Assembly (NCBI GenBank): GCA_037976565.1
Contig: CP137679.1
Coordinates: forward strand, 12,893,207-12,957,206
Source: Mesocentrotus franciscanus
Lineage: Eukaryota > Echinodermata > Echinoidea > Camarodonta > Strongylocentrotidae
Reading direction: 5' to 3'
DNA length: 64,000 nucleotides
Part shown: piece by piece, positions 12,975-23,351 of the stretch
Layout: each line of letters opens with the position of its first letter
How positions within the stretch are numbered: position 1 is the stretch's first letter
Made by a program: the position numbers and the translations under genes
Notes under the pieces: model-generated
What the model was told of the DNA's origin: nothing
What the model saw: the letters and a program-made list of their open reading frames with translations, nothing else
Database searches by the model: none

Positions 12975-15900
12975 TACCGGTAGTTAATAAGGTGTATTTT
13001 TTTTCTTTAAAGTAACATTCTTTGGGCCTGGACATTATTCTCTTTTTTCCATTAGGTTACGAGTATCCAATCATGATGAGTTATAAATACCTTTAGAGCT
13101 GAAAACTCATATTTTAGAATCAGACCTAAACTAAACAGTCATTTCTGGCGACATTTTGTTGGTTTTGGGGTAACTGGTCACATATTTCCTTCATTTGTTA
13201 GATGCCCCCTCCAACAGTTTAGTCAAAATGAATAAATGATGACATAAAATACACTGAAAGCGTGATTAACATCCAAAACAACTACATACCAGGTCCAAGA
13301 AACTGGCAGCCTCTGGCTCGCACTGCAGCCCACAGGTTGGTAGAGAGCTGCTGAGGGTTCTGATGCTGGATGATCAGTTCTGTAACGATCCTCTCCCCCA
13401 GAGAACGGGCTGCCCGGACAACCCTGGCCCTGCCTTCTTCCTCAATCAACTGACAATTGACCAGGGTGACGAGTTTACGCTGGATTGGACGGCTGAGGAG
13501 GGGTGTGCCGACGCTTCCATTCAGGCTTCCATTCAGGCTTCCGTTCAGGCTACCGGAAGTTGCTGGAATACATAGCAGAAAGTCAAGACACTATGACAAA
13601 GATCATTGCTTACATGTACATGTACATTGTATGCTTTAAAAAATATGTCTCAGTTTTACACATCATCTCATCATCTAGGGTAAAAAATTGGAGTAACAGG
13701 CCAGAGATAAAACAAGACAAATGCGACTGCTGATGCATATCATCACCAAGTTTGAGCCTCGTATCTTTAGTGGTTCTAGAGATTTTGCAATAATAAGGCT
13801 AATAGCTGGAATTTCAGAAGTTGACCTCTGTGACCTTTGACCTAGTTACAAAGTCTAATCAGAGTGTCTTCCTATGGTGATAATTTTCTGGGTGGTAATT
13901 ATCCTTAGGGGGTAATTGTCCCGCTGGTAATTTGCCAGGGGGGTAAAATCCATGGGGTAATTGTCCTCAGGGGTGGTTGTCCTTTGGGGGTAATTGTCCA
14001 GGGGGTTATTGTCCAGGGGGTAATTATCCTGATACGTATATCTAAACGAGGGTTTATATTAAAGACAAGACAGTACCGATGCATCTCCTGACTGTATTTT
14101 ACTCACGTTTGTTAAGAGCCTTGAGGTAGAGAGCCAATTCTTCAATGATGCCCTGTGTAGTCTGATAGTTCTCGAACTCGGCGGGCTTCAAGCCATCGGG
14201 AATACGTTTCCTTGAGGGATCTCTCATCACTTCCTGACCAGCCACCAGCTGTAGGATGGCGTAGTTTGTAGGAAGCTTGTCCACCTACCACACAAATTAT
14301 AGGATGATAAGGATCAACTGTGAAACCTGTATATTAACTTAAAGGTAATACAAAGTTTTGGTATGGGGTCATGAATTTGGTTGAAATGAACATATTGGAA
14401 GCATACACTGTATATGCGATTTTACAATATTCAATGATCGTTGTCGCGGTTGAAATCGAATCTAAAGTGATGAAATTGTAAATAATAAACTCTGTATGTT
14501 GTATAGCTCCCTCTCAAGACTAATATTACTTTAGCTTTAAAACAATGTTTCTTGACTACAATCGACCAATTTGCTATTCCTGTTTGGAAGTTATATATCA
14601 GAACTGCATATTCTGAGATTTTCAGCTACCATGGAATGGCCCTAGGCGCTATTTGAAATATTTGAAATTTACCGGGAGTTTTTCGAAAGCAGAAGTGTTT
14701 TAGGGGCTAAATTTTCTGGTGCTTATAATACATCCACAGGGGCATCCAAATATATGAAAATTGTAAAGAATTACTATCCTTCCAATTTTCAAAATTTCCC
14801 AAAACTTTGCATTACCTTTAAGAGTGGTCCTTATATTAGGCACGTGGTCTTAAATGTACTGGCTCCTTTTGTACATTTTTCAATGAGAAACCATTTTCAA
14901 AGGAAACAAAAACTGTTGTCTTTATAAAGTGGTGGTCTTTCTATACAGGTGGTCGCTAAAGCAGGTTTGACTGTATTAAGCATCACATTTCTAAAGAACT
15001 CAGAAATCATCAGCATAAAACGGCAAAGGCAAGTTCATTGAAGGATCCCCTGAATATACAACCAAGGTCTTCTCGTCTTTCTTTATTGTGTGCTATGGAA
15101 TACAGTGTACATGTATATACAGTCAAACCTGCTTTAGTGACCCCCTGTCTACAAAGTCCACCTGTCTACAAAGACCACATTTTTTGTTTCCCTTAATATG
15201 GTTTCTCATTGAAACATGTACTAAAGGAACCTGTCTACAAAGACCACCTGTCTACAAAGACCACTTTTTGTGTTTCCCTTGGGTGGTCGCTATAGACAGG
15301 TTTGACTGTACAATATTTTTTGAACTGTTATGATTATACTTATACATCATATTTTGTTACATGTAATTTCTGAAAGACAAATAAACTTGAACTTGAAGAG
15401 AGTATTGGTAATGCTCTGGGGAACTAGATCTACATATCAATGAAGTATGAGCTGGGCAGTAGGCAATAATCCTGTAGTTACCTGTCTTCACGGGCTCTAA
15501 TTTAAGACATAGTCCTATAATGCCCACCTTCCTTCATTCAAAATCCACTGGAAATGGAAAATGATCCTAAAACTTCAGAGAGACCTGCACATTTTGACAT
15601 GATCATAAGAGCAGATCGCCCCTGTTCCACACCTCCTTACAGTACATACATGTACAAACATAAATGAATCAAACTAACTCGGAAAGAACAGGCAATTTTA
15701 GAAAATAACTGCTAACACCATCTATATAGATTATGAGAGGAAAGGACAAAACTGAACCAATCATCAAAACACGTTTTACTCTTGATCTGAGGGGTTCCTA
15801 CATGTTCACTCTATTCAAAATATGAGCTTCAAATATTACATTTACAAAGAGATATTGCAATTTAAATACATTTTCAATGAACAGTAAACATCTTGTTGAG

Positions 15901-16375
15901 TACACACTGGTTAACACACCGTACACACTCGCATAGAATAGGGCTCACACAGAACCCAAGTCTGATTTGCGTCCAATGCAAGCCATGCACACAGGGTTTT
16001 ATGTTATCCTTTATTTTCTTCATACTCTTTGACTGTTTACCTAAACAAATACCAGGTAAAGTATTTTGAGGTTGATTTTGTATATATTCTAGCTGTACAC
16101 ATATTAATTTTGCAAGTGATTGGTACTCATTATTTAGTTTTCTCATTCAAAAGGTAATATCCTACAATGAAAGTTGAATGAAAGATTGTACTCACATCCT
16201 TCGAAATGGGAGTCTGATCGAACGGGCACTGTTGACGATGCAGCTTGCTAAGACACATTCTGCAAGCTGTGTGACCGCATGACAAACTGACCGGCTGACG
16301 GCCGCTTGGGCTGAAGTCCTTACAACACACAGGACAGGAGAGGACCTCCGTCCATTGCGGGGTTTGGACAGGCAT
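2848..16375 (-). CDS. RC3H1: Roquin, RING/ROQ/CCCH RNA-binding E3 ubiquitin ligase (RC3H1/RC3H2 orthologue), 16 coding exons
   Basis: Roquin proteins bind stem-loop decay elements in mRNA 3' UTRs in the cytoplasm and recruit decay factors; the RING finger confers E3 ligase activity. The exons I read on the minus strand are 16196-16375, 14107-14284, 13290-13562, 12679-12902, 12154-12306, 11618-11750, 11134-11365, 9966-10343, 8921-9216, 7902-8271, 7381-7600, 5824-6929, 5250-5364, 4780-4911, 3638-4045 and 2848-3051. All junctions are GT-AG and the phases agree, giving 4602 nt (1533 aa plus stop). Residues 1-60 hold the RING, about 61-380 the ROQ/HEPN region, about 381-457 the CCCH finger, and the rest a long Pro/Ser-rich tail ending in a charged helix. 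The start is the MPVQ start shared with vertebrate Roquin. The protein is about 400 aa longer than human Roquin-1. Assignment to RC3H1 versus RC3H2 is not possible: an invertebrate would be expected to have one pre-duplication gene. Confidence 0.93.
3854..3978 (-). repeat. Coding minisatellite, about six 20-21 bp units, in Roquin exon 15
   Basis: There are six adjacent units of the form GGTGAGGGTCGGTCTGGCGG on the plus strand, two of 21 bp and four of 20 bp. On the minus strand they encode Pro/Arg/Asp-rich peptide. Because 20 is not a multiple of three, each 20-bp unit advances the reading frame, so successive units are translated in different frames ([21 protein letters not shown], then PHPRQ units). 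The exon as a whole stays in frame (408 bp). Confidence 0.9.
4982..5053. repeat. Near-perfect 34-bp inverted repeat (hairpin) in a Roquin intron
   Basis: The arms 4982-5015 and 5020-5053 are reverse complements with one mismatch and a 4-base loop. The hairpin lies between Roquin exons 13 and 14 and would be transcribed in the pre-mRNA. The loop is too tight for a typical pre-miRNA. Confidence 0.85.
5145..5235. repeat. Three-copy short tandem repeat in a Roquin intron
   Basis: Three copies of a roughly 32-bp unit containing CCAAGGTTTGCAAATTTG, with cytosine-rich spacers, lie just downstream (in transcript sense) of exon 13. Confidence 0.7.
8690..8806 (-). mobile_element. tRNA-headed SINE fragment, minus orientation
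   Basis: Read on the minus strand, it begins with a tRNA-like head (GGCACAGTGGTAGAGCA as A box, GGTTCAAAACC as B box). It then has the CTTTGGTAAGGCATTAATC body segment shared with the SINEs at 12346-12635 and 46440-46715. It sits in a Roquin intron. Confidence 0.7.
9290..9580 (-). pseudogene. LINE reverse-transcriptase C-terminal fragment (L2/CR1-like) in a Roquin intron
   Basis: On the minus strand the translation contains [19 protein letters not shown], a stop, then [19 protein letters not shown]. This is the 'WN.LP...S...FKK.LK..L' signature found at the very end of L2/CR1-type non-LTR reverse transcriptases. Only the C-terminus is present and it is interrupted, so this is a dead fragment. 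Confidence 0.6.
11134..11750 (-). CDS. RC3H1: Roquin coding exons 6-7: HEPN-C helices and CCCH zinc finger
   Basis: Exon 11618-11750 reads [14 protein letters not shown] through to AAIDPSP, matching the segment after the ROQ domain in vertebrates. Exon 11134-11365 contains the CCCH finger: Cys-x8-Cys-x5-Cys-x3-His within [20 protein letters not shown], followed by SEEELEK. The finger binds AU-rich RNA next to the stem-loop. The exon 7 acceptor lies directly beside an AAT/AAC microsatellite (about 11373-11480). The junction to exon 8 rebuilds a Lys codon (EELEK-YRSKSR). Confidence 0.9.
12154..14284 (-). CDS. RC3H1: Roquin coding exons 2-5: HEPN/ROQ RNA-binding region
   Basis: Exons 14107-14284, 13290-13562, 12679-12902 and 12154-12306 encode the ROQ core, which folds as a winged helix flanked by HEPN helices and binds constitutive decay element stem-loops. 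Visible conserved runs include [59 protein letters not shown] and [20 protein letters not shown], all nearly identical to vertebrate Roquin. Exon 3 has no ATG-initiated reading frame and would be missed by simple ORF calling. Near its 5' end it carries three near-identical 12-bp units coding [12 protein letters not shown], a small species-specific insertion between the HEPN-N and ROQ parts. Confidence 0.9.
12346..12635 (+). mobile_element. Full-length tRNA-derived SINE with (TTATTA) tail
   Basis: The head GCGGTCTAGTGGATAAGTCG (A box) and GGGTTCAAAACCC (B box) match a Pol III type 2 promoter. The body contains GGCAAGACATTAATCTACATTTGC and the 3' end is GCGCAATATAAATGTAGC followed by a TTATTA microsatellite. 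That end resembles the 3' tail of L2/CR1 LINEs, which probably mobilise it. A second copy in opposite orientation is at 46440-46715. Confidence 0.8.
13875..14032. repeat. Degenerate minisatellite, about nine GGGGGTAATTGTCC units
   Basis: A 16-18 bp unit (GGGGGTAATTGTCCTT and variants) repeats across this intron segment between Roquin exons 2 and 3. Confidence 0.75.
14821..15311. mobile_element. Two TACAGTCAAACCTG-type MITEs side by side (TA-flanked)
   Basis: The copy at 15119-15311 starts TACAGTCAAACCTGCTTTAG and ends CTATAGACAGGTTTGACTGTA, an inverted repeat flanked by TA, as in Tc1/mariner-type MITEs. A degenerate copy in opposite orientation occupies about 14821-14975. Both contain short internal repeats of CTGTCTACAAAGACCAC. 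Further copies are at 43989-44098, 63198-63303 and 63814-63973. Confidence 0.8.
15345..15402 (+). repeat. Retroelement 3' tail remnant
   Basis: AAATAAACTTGAACTTGAA is typical of a non-LTR element 3' end with a short repeated tail. Nothing else of the element is recognisable. Confidence 0.4.
16196..16375 (-). CDS. RC3H1: Roquin coding exon 1: RING finger
   Basis: This exon encodes residues 1-60 with a RING finger: Cys14, Cys17, Cys33, His35, Cys38, Cys41, Cys50 and Asp53. Asp as the last zinc ligand is the same unusual choice seen in vertebrate Roquin. It ends in phase 0 at a GTGAGT donor (plus 16190-16195) and continues into residues [14 protein letters not shown] of exon 2. The ATG is at 16375-16373. 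A possible 5' UTR splice acceptor lies near 16528-16535. Confidence 0.93.
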
Positions 16376-16973
16376 GATGCTTGGTGGTGTGTGCGTGTTT
16401 GTGTGTACCTCTTAATAGTCGGAAATCCTACAGTATATGGTTTCTGCTCTGCCGTACCAGCAAGCAGAAAAGCCGATGCTAGAGTATCTTACGCAGTCCA
16501 GCCATGATCACACCTTTAGCTGCACTGAGAAGAAAAATGAACAAAACGAATTAAGACTATAGTATAGTATAGTTAGAGATCTATATGTGTAGGTACAGGG
16601 TGACCAAAAAACGAGAAAGAGAGAGATAAGAATAGCCAGGAAAGCATTCGGTAGGGGAGAGGTCTAATTTCAAATTTCACTGTTACCAGTAGAGTGTAGA
16701 CAGGTGGTAGATCATAGATGGGGTAATTTTTTCAGAAGAAAAATTATAACAAAATGCCACAATTGGTTGAGTATTTTTGTTGTTGTTGAAATAATATTTG
16801 AAGACATCCTGCCTCCCTGACCATATTTAGGCTTCACCAGTCTCTGGTTATCGACAGATTCGACACCAGACTAGATCTAGATCTAGGCCTAAATAGACAT
16901 ATTTGACTGAAATTTGAAAACCAAAAAATACAACCAAAAACAACAGTTGTTCCACTGTCACTGAGACAAAGTA

Positions 16974-18003
16974 TGGAAAGATTTCCTTTTGCAACAGCCA
17001 CCCAAATTGAAATTTTTTTTCTTATGTTGTCTTATTTCACTTTCTTTTTATCTCTCATTGTCTCTCTCACTTTTCCATTGTTGTCTCAACAGCTTGCAAT
17101 TCTGTGATATAAACATAAGAACGAATTATAAATTTCACTTTTGTTGGAAGCTCCCGGGATTCGATCCTGCACCTATTCGACGGCAGATGGTGATGCTCAC
17201 AATGTACCTGAAACAAAGAGTTGAAGGTGATGGGGTTTGTAACAGATTTCTAGGTAGATTAGACTATATTTTGTAGGTCACTAGGAGGCGCTGTTTAGAG
17301 CCTTATTTCGGAGTCAATATTTTTAGCCTAACCTTAAAGGTACTATGTCCCATTTGCAGGCCCAAAATGAAAAGGTTAAATTCCAATGGCATTTGAAAGA
17401 CAATACTAATTTAGAACTTCCCTAAAAAGGGGGCTTGAAAATGTCTTTAAGTGGGAAAATAACGACTATTAGTTGTCGAATCGACTTAGGAGCTATAGAG
17501 CCAGTAAGTAATAGTCTGATTTTTCAGACCATTGTACCGAATGGTCGTACGTTTTATGCTGCGCAAAGATTCAATCAGTTTAATTTTGGCCATTACAAGA
17601 AGTGGGTTATTGATGTAGACAAATGCTCATGTACCCTTTACAGCTCATTTTATGTATGTTATTACAAAAGATGAAAAATGCCAGTCAGTCACTCAATAGT
17701 GTCTGACAGTGAAGTCTAGCAAGTAAACGGGTTTCCTTGCATAATTTGAATATTAGGACACTGCTAACGTTTAAGTTTCACAGATAGGATACATGACATA
17801 TTCATAATTCCTGCAAAGTTCTACAGAATTTGATGTTGGCTGCAAAAGGGACATAGTATCTAACCTTAAGTTCCCTAACTCTAACCCTAACCTTTTATCA
17901 TATATATCATTATTAGATAGAGTCTACATGTATATCATTCTAAGCTGTACCCATATATTTTTTTCTTCAATTTGGGTGGCTGTCGCAAAAGGAAATCTTC
18001 CCC
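16974..18003. mobile_element. About 1-kb non-autonomous DNA transposon with ~36-bp inverted ends
   Basis: The left end (16974-17012) and right end (17965-18003) are inverted repeats sharing GATTTCCTTTTGC(A/G)ACAGCC and ACCCAAATTGAA. There is no transposase ORF. A second inverted-repeat element lies inside at 17341-17858. The element sits in the region upstream of Roquin coding exon 1, probably in the first intron. Confidence 0.75.
17341..17858. mobile_element. Nested MITE inside the 16974-18003 element
   Basis: The ends TACTATGTCCCATTTGCAGG and its inverted counterpart CTGCAAAAGGGACATAGTA face each other. The 10-bp direct repeat CTAACCTTAA flanks it at 17328-17337 and 17860-17869, consistent with a target-site duplication. 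Confidence 0.7.
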
Positions 18004-18869
18004 TAAGCCAGTAAGGGCTGTACGTCTGGCTTGCCTTTTGGGCTTGGCTTAGCGGCTTGATCCAGTGACTGCCTCTATATCTCTTTAATATATATATGGG
18101 GAAGGTTGAATGGCAGTTTTATAAATTATTTTCCCATAATATCAGATGGTTATTCCTGCACAATTGGAATTAATAGGAAACTACCAGTCACTCTGCACAG
18201 TAGCGTTTCTTTGCACTACATGCATTGGCCTCATCCCATACTTTAGTCGACTCTACACACAACTTCTTCTTTTAATTTTGTTGAATTCCTCCAATCCTGG
18301 GAGAACTGCAGAATCCTGAGGTTTCACAGAAAGGCGAAGATTGTTGAGAGTAATACATTAAGATACATGGAATTAGGGATAGAACAGTAGTAGACGTAGG
18401 CCCAGTACTTAAGTAGGGCAGACATAGAAATCAACTGTGTGTACGTGTGCGTGTGTAAACCGTGTATTGACGAACGAGTGGTTTCCATAACCAAGTAGAC
18501 TATAGTTATAGCCATAGCGCCATTTCTGTCTACAGTACAGACTACAGACAGTAGTACAGAGTATGACAATGCATGCTCCTTGCAGAAAACAACATACCGT
18601 ACTTTTGCATTGTGTACGACAGTGTACCGGTAGTTAAATGGTAGACAGAAATGACCATCTGGTATGGGTCATTTTCTTTAATAAAACTGACATTTGAGGC
18701 GGTCAGAGGAGCCAGATGCAATCTCAGCAGAACAACCGTCGATATCAGAGACTGAAGCTTTCGGTCTAGTTAAATGGTAGAGGTTCTCAATATCTCTCAA
18801 AAAGCCAGAGGCTTGGCCTGGCCCTGGGCAATAAACAGTTATGGCACGCAATGGAATGATATAAAACTA

Positions 18870-19695
18870 AAAGAATATTAAGTTACACTTACAAATCTAC
18901 AGAGAGACATCAATCGCCTGGTTGCTTGGGAACAATGCTGGCAAATGAAATTCAACAAAACAAAATGTTATGCAAATGCATGTTACTCACAAAAAGAAGA
19001 TAATCGAAACACAGTATCGAATGGGGGATTCCGCTTTGGAAGTCGTACTCAAGCACGCATTTTTGACAGTAAACTCAGCTGGGCAAATCACATCCAAAAC
19101 GTTACATCAAGGGCAAATCGGATGCTTGGATTACTTCGGAGAAACCTGTATAGCTGCTCTCCAAAAGTAAAAGTAGTTTCATATAAAACTCGTCAGGCCA
19201 CGACTTGAGTACTGTGCCTCAGTATGGGACCCTTATCAGAAGGAATACATAAAACAACAAGGAGTTCAACGACGTGCTGCAAGATTCGTCTTAAACCATC
19301 ATGATCGAACGCCGGAGCAGCGTCTCTGAGATGATCTCCTATCTGAAATGGCAACCATTGGAGCACAGAAGAGCTGCCCAGAGGTTGACTTTCCTCTACA
19401 AATCCATCCACAACTTAATTGCTGTTGATACTAACCACTACCAAAACAGACCATCTGGAGTACTAGGGGTATCTACAAGAATATGCTCTTCAGTATTTAT
19501 CTGCTGTAAAGGACTGTTAAAAAAATTGTTATAAAAAATATAAACACTCCCTATATCCTAGGACATTCCCCGAATGGAACTTTCTCCCGTCCCATGTTAG
19601 AAATGCCCCCACCCTTGGAACTTTTAAAGATAATTTACAAAAGCTCAACATGGGCAAAACAATTGCTAGAGCCCACTTTATTTTAGTACTTTAGA
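18870..19695 (+). pseudogene. Broken non-LTR retrotransposon (CR1/Jockey-type) reverse-transcriptase C-terminal fragment
   Basis: The translation, spread over shifted frames, includes VAWEQCWQMKFNKTKCY, SKLSWANHIQNVTSRANRML, GLLRRNLYSCSPKVKV, YCASVWDPYQ and LKWQPLEHRRAAQRLTFLYK, ending with ARAHFILVL-stop. These are the thumb and C-terminal signatures of CR1/Jockey-group reverse transcriptases. Frame changes near 19050, 19195 and 19450 and the missing N-terminus mark it as inactive. Confidence 0.75.
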
Positions 19696-20090
19696 AATTA
19701 AGTATACTCTGCTCAGTCGACTGTGCCTGCATGTCACATCCCAGCTGAGGAGTTTATGCAGTAGCCCACCAGAACCAGAACCAAACAAAACCACTCAGCT
19801 CAACTAAAGGACAAAGTGAATGAGCAGCTAGCAGTGACAATGCAATGTATTGTATTTGTACTAGGCCTACTACTAATATCAGCGATTGATTGTAGGGCTT
19901 GGCGCGGCGGTCTCGCCTCGCCTCTACTCTACTCTAGTCTCTATTCTACTTTCGAATTCTACTCTCTATCTCTTGATTAGCTCTCTCTAGTATCAGTATC
20001 AGTCTAGAAATCTATGCCTCTATTTCACGAAAATTCAATGCTAACACAGTAACACTAACAGCTATTTTACAGCAGATCTATTCTACTTAC

Positions 20091-20205
20091 CTGTCTAGCC
20101 TACAAACTAGACTGAGGTCTTGCAAATGTGAGATATGATTCAGTAGTTATGTATGCAAAGTCAAAACGAACGGCAAATAATGTGCAGTGCACCGTCTATA
20201 TATAG
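20091..20205 (-). promoter_or_regulatory. Candidate Roquin core promoter and non-coding first exon
   Basis: A CTATATATAG TATA-like element (20196-20205) precedes a stretch that ends at a good GTAAGT donor (plus 20085-20090). A transcript starting near 20168 and spliced to the 5' UTR acceptor near 16530 would give the Roquin leader. No transcript evidence is available, so this is inference from motif spacing. Confidence 0.3.
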
Positions 20206-20589
20206 GATCCTGAGCTGGGTATAGAAATGAGAGAGGTCTGTGCTGTGGTACTGGCGCCGTGGTATACCGGTAGAGCATAGCATGCATGCATATATGCATA
20301 GCGCACACACGTTACAAACAAACGGCGCGCGCTGTAATTATAGTTAGCTACTCTGCTATACTACATGTTACGTACAACGTAGCTAGCTGCATTGCTATAG
20401 CGGCTCCTACAGGCAATCCGCCCACGGTGCCAGTTTAATGCAGTTTTGACCAATACCGTATGGAGAGGAAGGGGTGGGGTGGATTGCAGCACCCCCATCA
20501 CCACCAGGCACCAGCACCACCACCCAAAAATGATATTTCAAGATGTATTTCTCATCTGCTCTAGCTGCCCGGGTTTCACTATAGTAATG

Positions 20590-20885
20590 GAAATAATGAT
20601 GGTAATAATTTAATGATAATTATGATGGTAATAACTATAATATTAGGCCCTAATGATAAAAAAAACAAAATAATGATAACAATAAATATAATAATAATAA
20701 TGTTAATAATACCACTCATAGTACAAATAATATCAATAACAATATCAATTATAATAATAATAATAAAAATAAAGATGATGATGATGATACTAGTCATGGC
20801 ATTAATTAATAATAATGACAATAATAATAATAATAATGTTAATTAAAATTAAAAATAATTTTGATATTAATAATAATGATATTAA

Positions 20886-20933
<48 letters not shown>

Positions 20934-20993
20934 TGATGATGATGATGATGATAATAACAGTATTAACAATAATAATAATAATAATAATAATAA

Positions 20994-21024
<31 letters not shown>

Positions 21025-21055
21025 AAGAAGAAGAAGAAGAAGAAGAAGAACCGTT
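20590..21055. repeat. Large (AAT)n/(GAT)n/(AAG)n microsatellite block
   Basis: The block is AAT-rich from about 20590, with ATG/GAT runs near 20775 and 20930, another AAT run, then about 18 AAG units (20995-21050). Long predicted peptides here are homopolymer artefacts. Confidence 0.95.
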
Positions 21056-21261
21056 GGGGAAAAAGAAGAAGAAAATAATAAAACAAAATAACAACTGTCC
21101 TTTGCAAAAGACAAAAACCTGAAAGAAAATCCCACTCCCCACATTCTGCAAAATACATATTAAAAAAAAAATCAATGTACATTAAAATGGTGCATTTTGC
21201 AAATCATTAATTGAATTACAAAAGAGAAAGTATATACATTTGCTATACTAGTTATGCTTCT

Positions 21262-21462
21262 TTTTAAAGCCCCACTGCACTACTTGTAGCTACTTGCTCC
21301 CTCTATAGAAAACAATGCCTAAGCGGTAACCGTTGGTCCCCCATGATCCTCTTTTTCTTATGTCAAATGAGAGCTGAGTTGATGAGATAACCATCTGTCA
21401 GTGACCACGCTGGGAGGTCTAATCCATCCTGGCCAAACTAGTGCAGACGGGCTTTAAAGTAA
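21262..21462. mobile_element. MITE copy 2, TTAAAGCCCCACTGCAC ends
   Basis: Same element and orientation as at 1345-1545. The inverted ends are intact and bordered by TTAA on both sides. Confidence 0.8.
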
Positions 21463-21900
21463 AACTGTGGTAATGGAGGGATCCACTGAGAAGCAGGGCT
21501 TGTAGAATGTGGATCCCTCAAATGATGATAATCACTGGCGAGTCTGGCGTACTGGTGGGGGGGCTTGGGGGCGCTTGCCCCCCAATAAAAATTCAACCGT
21601 GGTTTATTACTAATACGATACCAGTGATTTACAAATGTTGCTGAAATGCAGGCGCGGATCCACGTGGCGATTTTTCGGCCCGCCCCCCTAGCCCCCCAAA
21701 ACGGTAAAAAAATAGGATAATAACGTAAATTTAACCTTTTTTTAAACAAAAAACAAAAGCATGTCCCCCCCCCCTGACAACAACAAAAAATAATAAATTA
21801 TATGTTCGCCCCAAAATAGTGGTTCTTCTCTCCATCACCCCCTCCCCACTTAGTCACCGACCGGCTGAATCGGCGTTAAATTTTGCCTCAAAACTGGACC

Positions 21901-21903
21901 CCC

Positions 21904-21968
<65 letters not shown>

Positions 21969-21997
21969 ATCTGACCCCCAAAAAAAAAAAAAAGTTT
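21901..21997. repeat. Poly(A), (TA)n and second poly(A) tract
   Basis: About 28 A, then about 17 TA units, then GTGATCTGACCCCC and another A tract. The sequence CTGACCCCCAAAA versus CTGGACCCCCAAAA on either side suggests a local duplication. Confidence 0.9.
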
Positions 21998-22339
21998 TTG
22001 CTCATTACGCCACTGATGATAATCATAAACTTATAAATACATATCAATTTGTAGAAAAAAAGAAAAAAACAAATACATGTAGATTAATCTGTAAGTGAGG
22101 AATGATAATTATAAATCCATGATTTAAAAATGTATAACAACATGCACATTAATACATCGGGGTGAGCATGACTTGGAAAGGCCAACTGAGAAACTTACAA
22201 CGAAGAATGGCATGATAAGACAAGATACAAAGGCATAAAAATGAATTAACAAGACAAAGGGACATCAGATGATCAGAGCAGGGGACAGGAAAGTACAAAG
22301 GTATAATTAGGGCTGCACATGAGAACAGAGAAGAAGAAG

Positions 22340-22348
22340 AGGAGAAAG

Positions 22349-22415
<67 letters not shown>

Positions 22416-22436
22416 GGGAGGGAAGAGAGAGAGAGC
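22340..22436. repeat. (GA)n microsatellite
   Basis: Interrupted GA tract with GGA variants. Confidence 0.95.
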
Positions 22437-23302
22437 ACGCACGATTCGATGTGAGTGATGCAGAGAAATGACCAGTAACGTGTTCTGAAGAAAGAAAAAA
22501 GGCATGAGAACGCGGCGGGAGAAAAAAATATATAAAATAAAATAAAGGGGGAAAGTAAAACACGAATTGACCATATATAATATACGCGTAAGTATTAATT
22601 TGTTTTTAATATTGTAAAAGAAAAGATTTTAATTTTCGTTGATAACTAAGTTTGCTCAACATTAGCACACTTAAATAATCAATCAATTTGGGGAGGGTTG
22701 GTACGATATACAGATTGGATTACAAACTGGCATTATATGAAATTGTTTATGGCGGGCCTCTTATAATTTCTTACATGCATTTTTTGATCAACCGGCACGC
22801 AAGCCAGAATATTAAGCGGCCCAGTGTGGGAGAAAACAATCCGCAAACTCCCCATGAGCCGTGACCATCCGATATATTTCACTCCTGATTGTCAGAAGGC
22901 TTCAGACTCAAGTCAAGTTTCCCCTTTACAGTCCAAAGTGGAAATGTTTCCAGAAACTTTCACTTCATATTTTATCTAAATCCTGCGGGCCAGGGTTTCT
23001 CTTCTCTTATCAACCGGCACGCAAGCCAAAATATTAGGTTGCCTGTATAATGTGGCAGAAAAACTCCGCAAACTCCCCGTGACCATCCGATAGTTCACAC
23101 ATGATTGTAAAAAGGCTTCAGACGCATTCTGTCAAGCTTCCCCGAAACATTCCAAAGTGGAAATGTTTCCGGAAACTTTAAGTTCATATTTCATCTACAT
23201 CCTGCGGGCCAAGGTTTCTCTTATAATCAACCGGCACGCAAGCCAAAATATTAAGCTGCCTGTACCGTTGGAGAAAAGTCCGCAAACTCCCCGTGTCCAT
23301 CT

Positions 23303-23333
23303 GATCATGGAGCTAGAAAACAGCTCCATGATC
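23303..23333. repeat. Perfect 12-bp stem hairpin
   Basis: GATCATGGAGCT, a 7-base loop, then AGCTCCATGATC, within the third copy of the ~215-bp repeat. Confidence 0.9.
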
Positions 23334-23351
23334 TGATAAAGTCCATTCCTG

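Larger units (their letters stand above)
16376..20090 (-). other. Roquin 5' UTR and probable first intron; no other gene seen
   Basis: No conserved protein-coding exon was recognised here apart from the LINE remnant. The content is transposon sequence (16974-18003, 18870-19695) and unassigned AT-rich DNA. A splice acceptor candidate for the 5' UTR is near 16528. Confidence 0.5.

Noticed and set aside
20579..21182. Long poly-Ile, poly-Ser, poly-Asn and poly-Lys ORFs on both strands
   Set aside because: They are six-frame products of AAT/GAT/AAG microsatellites with no unique sequence.
22149..22574. Minus-strand 141- and 96-codon ORFs rich in Ser/Leu/Phe
   Set aside because: Driven by the (GA)n tract at 22340-22436; no homology recognised.
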